From: an uncultured Bacteroidaceae bacterium
GTDB taxonomy: Bacteria; Bacteroidota; Bacteroidia; Bacteroidales; Bacteroidaceae
Direction: 5' to 3'
Assembly (NCBI GenBank): GCA_905233765.1
Contig: CAJOCU010000015.1
Coordinates: 1 to 59,382 of the forward strand
Length of the DNA: 59,382 nucleotides
Below are positions 59,321 to 59,382 of this stretch, one piece after another. The translations under genes and the position numbers were made by a program. The notes under the pieces were generated by a model. The model had not been told where the DNA came from and did not search any database. It was given only the letters and a program-made list of their open reading frames with translations. Positions within the stretch are counted from its first letter, which is position 1. Every line of letters begins with the position of its first letter.

Positions 59321-59382
59321 CTTTTTGCATTGAGGATTTTCGATAGATATATCGTTATGCGGCAATTTTCATGATTTCTGTT
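59321..59382. other. Window end, no gene recognised
   Basis: The last 62 bases are AT-rich. The minus strand contains a short open stretch ending MKIAA-stop, which could be the end of an ORF that begins beyond the window. Confidence 0.3.

Noticed and set aside
59281..59382. Terminal inverted repeat of an insertion sequence
   Set aside because: The hairpin gagggtgtgt...gcacatcctc resembles some IS ends, but no transposase or matching end is visible, and a plain terminator explains it.
1..59382. tRNA, rRNA or riboswitch
   Set aside because: I found no stretch with a convincing cloverleaf, rRNA sequence or known riboswitch core; a tRNAscan or Rfam search was not possible.

Overview
The window comes from a Bacteroidota genome, most likely Prevotellaceae or a close Bacteroidales relative. 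Several features point there. There is a SusC/SusD pair. The TonB-era lipoproteins include DUF4843, PKD-like and NigD-like families. Type IX secretion (T9SS) tails are recognisable by YDLxGRKV and RGIYI-type endings. A DUF4254 gene sits beside a GT9 gene. Promoters have the Bacteroidota form TTTG, about 19-20 bases, then TAnnTTTG. No tRNA, rRNA, CRISPR array or intact transposase was found. Genes are densely packed, with many 1-17 bp overlaps.

Layout. (1) 1-1797 (+): the tail of a T9SS cargo gene, a secreted esterase, and a 5'-broken GNA1162/DUF799 gene whose start is replaced by a fragment of a paralogue of the next gene. (2) 14491-1913 (-): one long operon in the order SusC, SusD, DUF4843 lipoprotein, PKD-like lipoprotein, secreted thioredoxin, T9SS cargo with YD-like repeats, and a secreted zincin with an HEIGH motif. 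No glycosidase is present, so the locus looks built for protein or peptide capture. Four of its gene junctions carry inverted copies of a very GC-rich repeat that also encodes part of the next protein's signal peptide. (3) 14670-21903 (+): an NMT1-type periplasmic binding protein, a membrane SpoIIE phosphatase/HATPase regulator, the remnant of a T9SS cargo gene, a one-polypeptide amino-acid ABC importer with an odd domain order, and a carboxymuconolactone decarboxylase-family protein. (4) 24810-21876 (-): GT2, RadC, DUF59 and LpxH, followed by efp (-). (5) 25780-30675 (+): rpmH (L34, 51 aa), a PASTA protein, an RluA-type pseudouridine synthase, Ddl, an acyltransferase and a NigD-like lipoprotein. 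(6) 30680-54436: a large lipooligosaccharide/LPS locus on both strands. (7) 54640-59268 (+): a giant T9SS-exported PL11 rhamnogalacturonan lyase with autotransporter-type repeats.

How the LPS locus may work. GT2, GT4, GT8, GT9, GT32, GT90 and StrF-type transferases would build the core and outer sugars. A polysaccharide pyruvyl transferase, an LtaS/EptA-like phospho-transferase and a lipid A acyltransferase fused to a CE4 deacetylase would decorate it. An MsbA-like ABC protein would flip lipid or glycolipid. GtrB, then GtrA fused to a GT11-like transferase, then a GT87-like membrane transferase reads as a three-step Gtr cassette: an undecaprenyl-phosphate sugar is made, flipped and transferred in the periplasm. 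A second GT87 paralogue is divergent to it. The 37217-41155 stretch is visibly AT-richer than its neighbours and was probably acquired separately.

The most unusual items are the gene-junction inverted repeats with signal-peptide-encoding arms (6949-11383), the LpxL-CE4 and GtrA-GT11 fusions, the ABC importer whose binding-protein lobes appear in reversed order, and the chimeric 5' end of the GNA1162 gene. All functional calls come from reading motifs and family resemblance; no database search was run.
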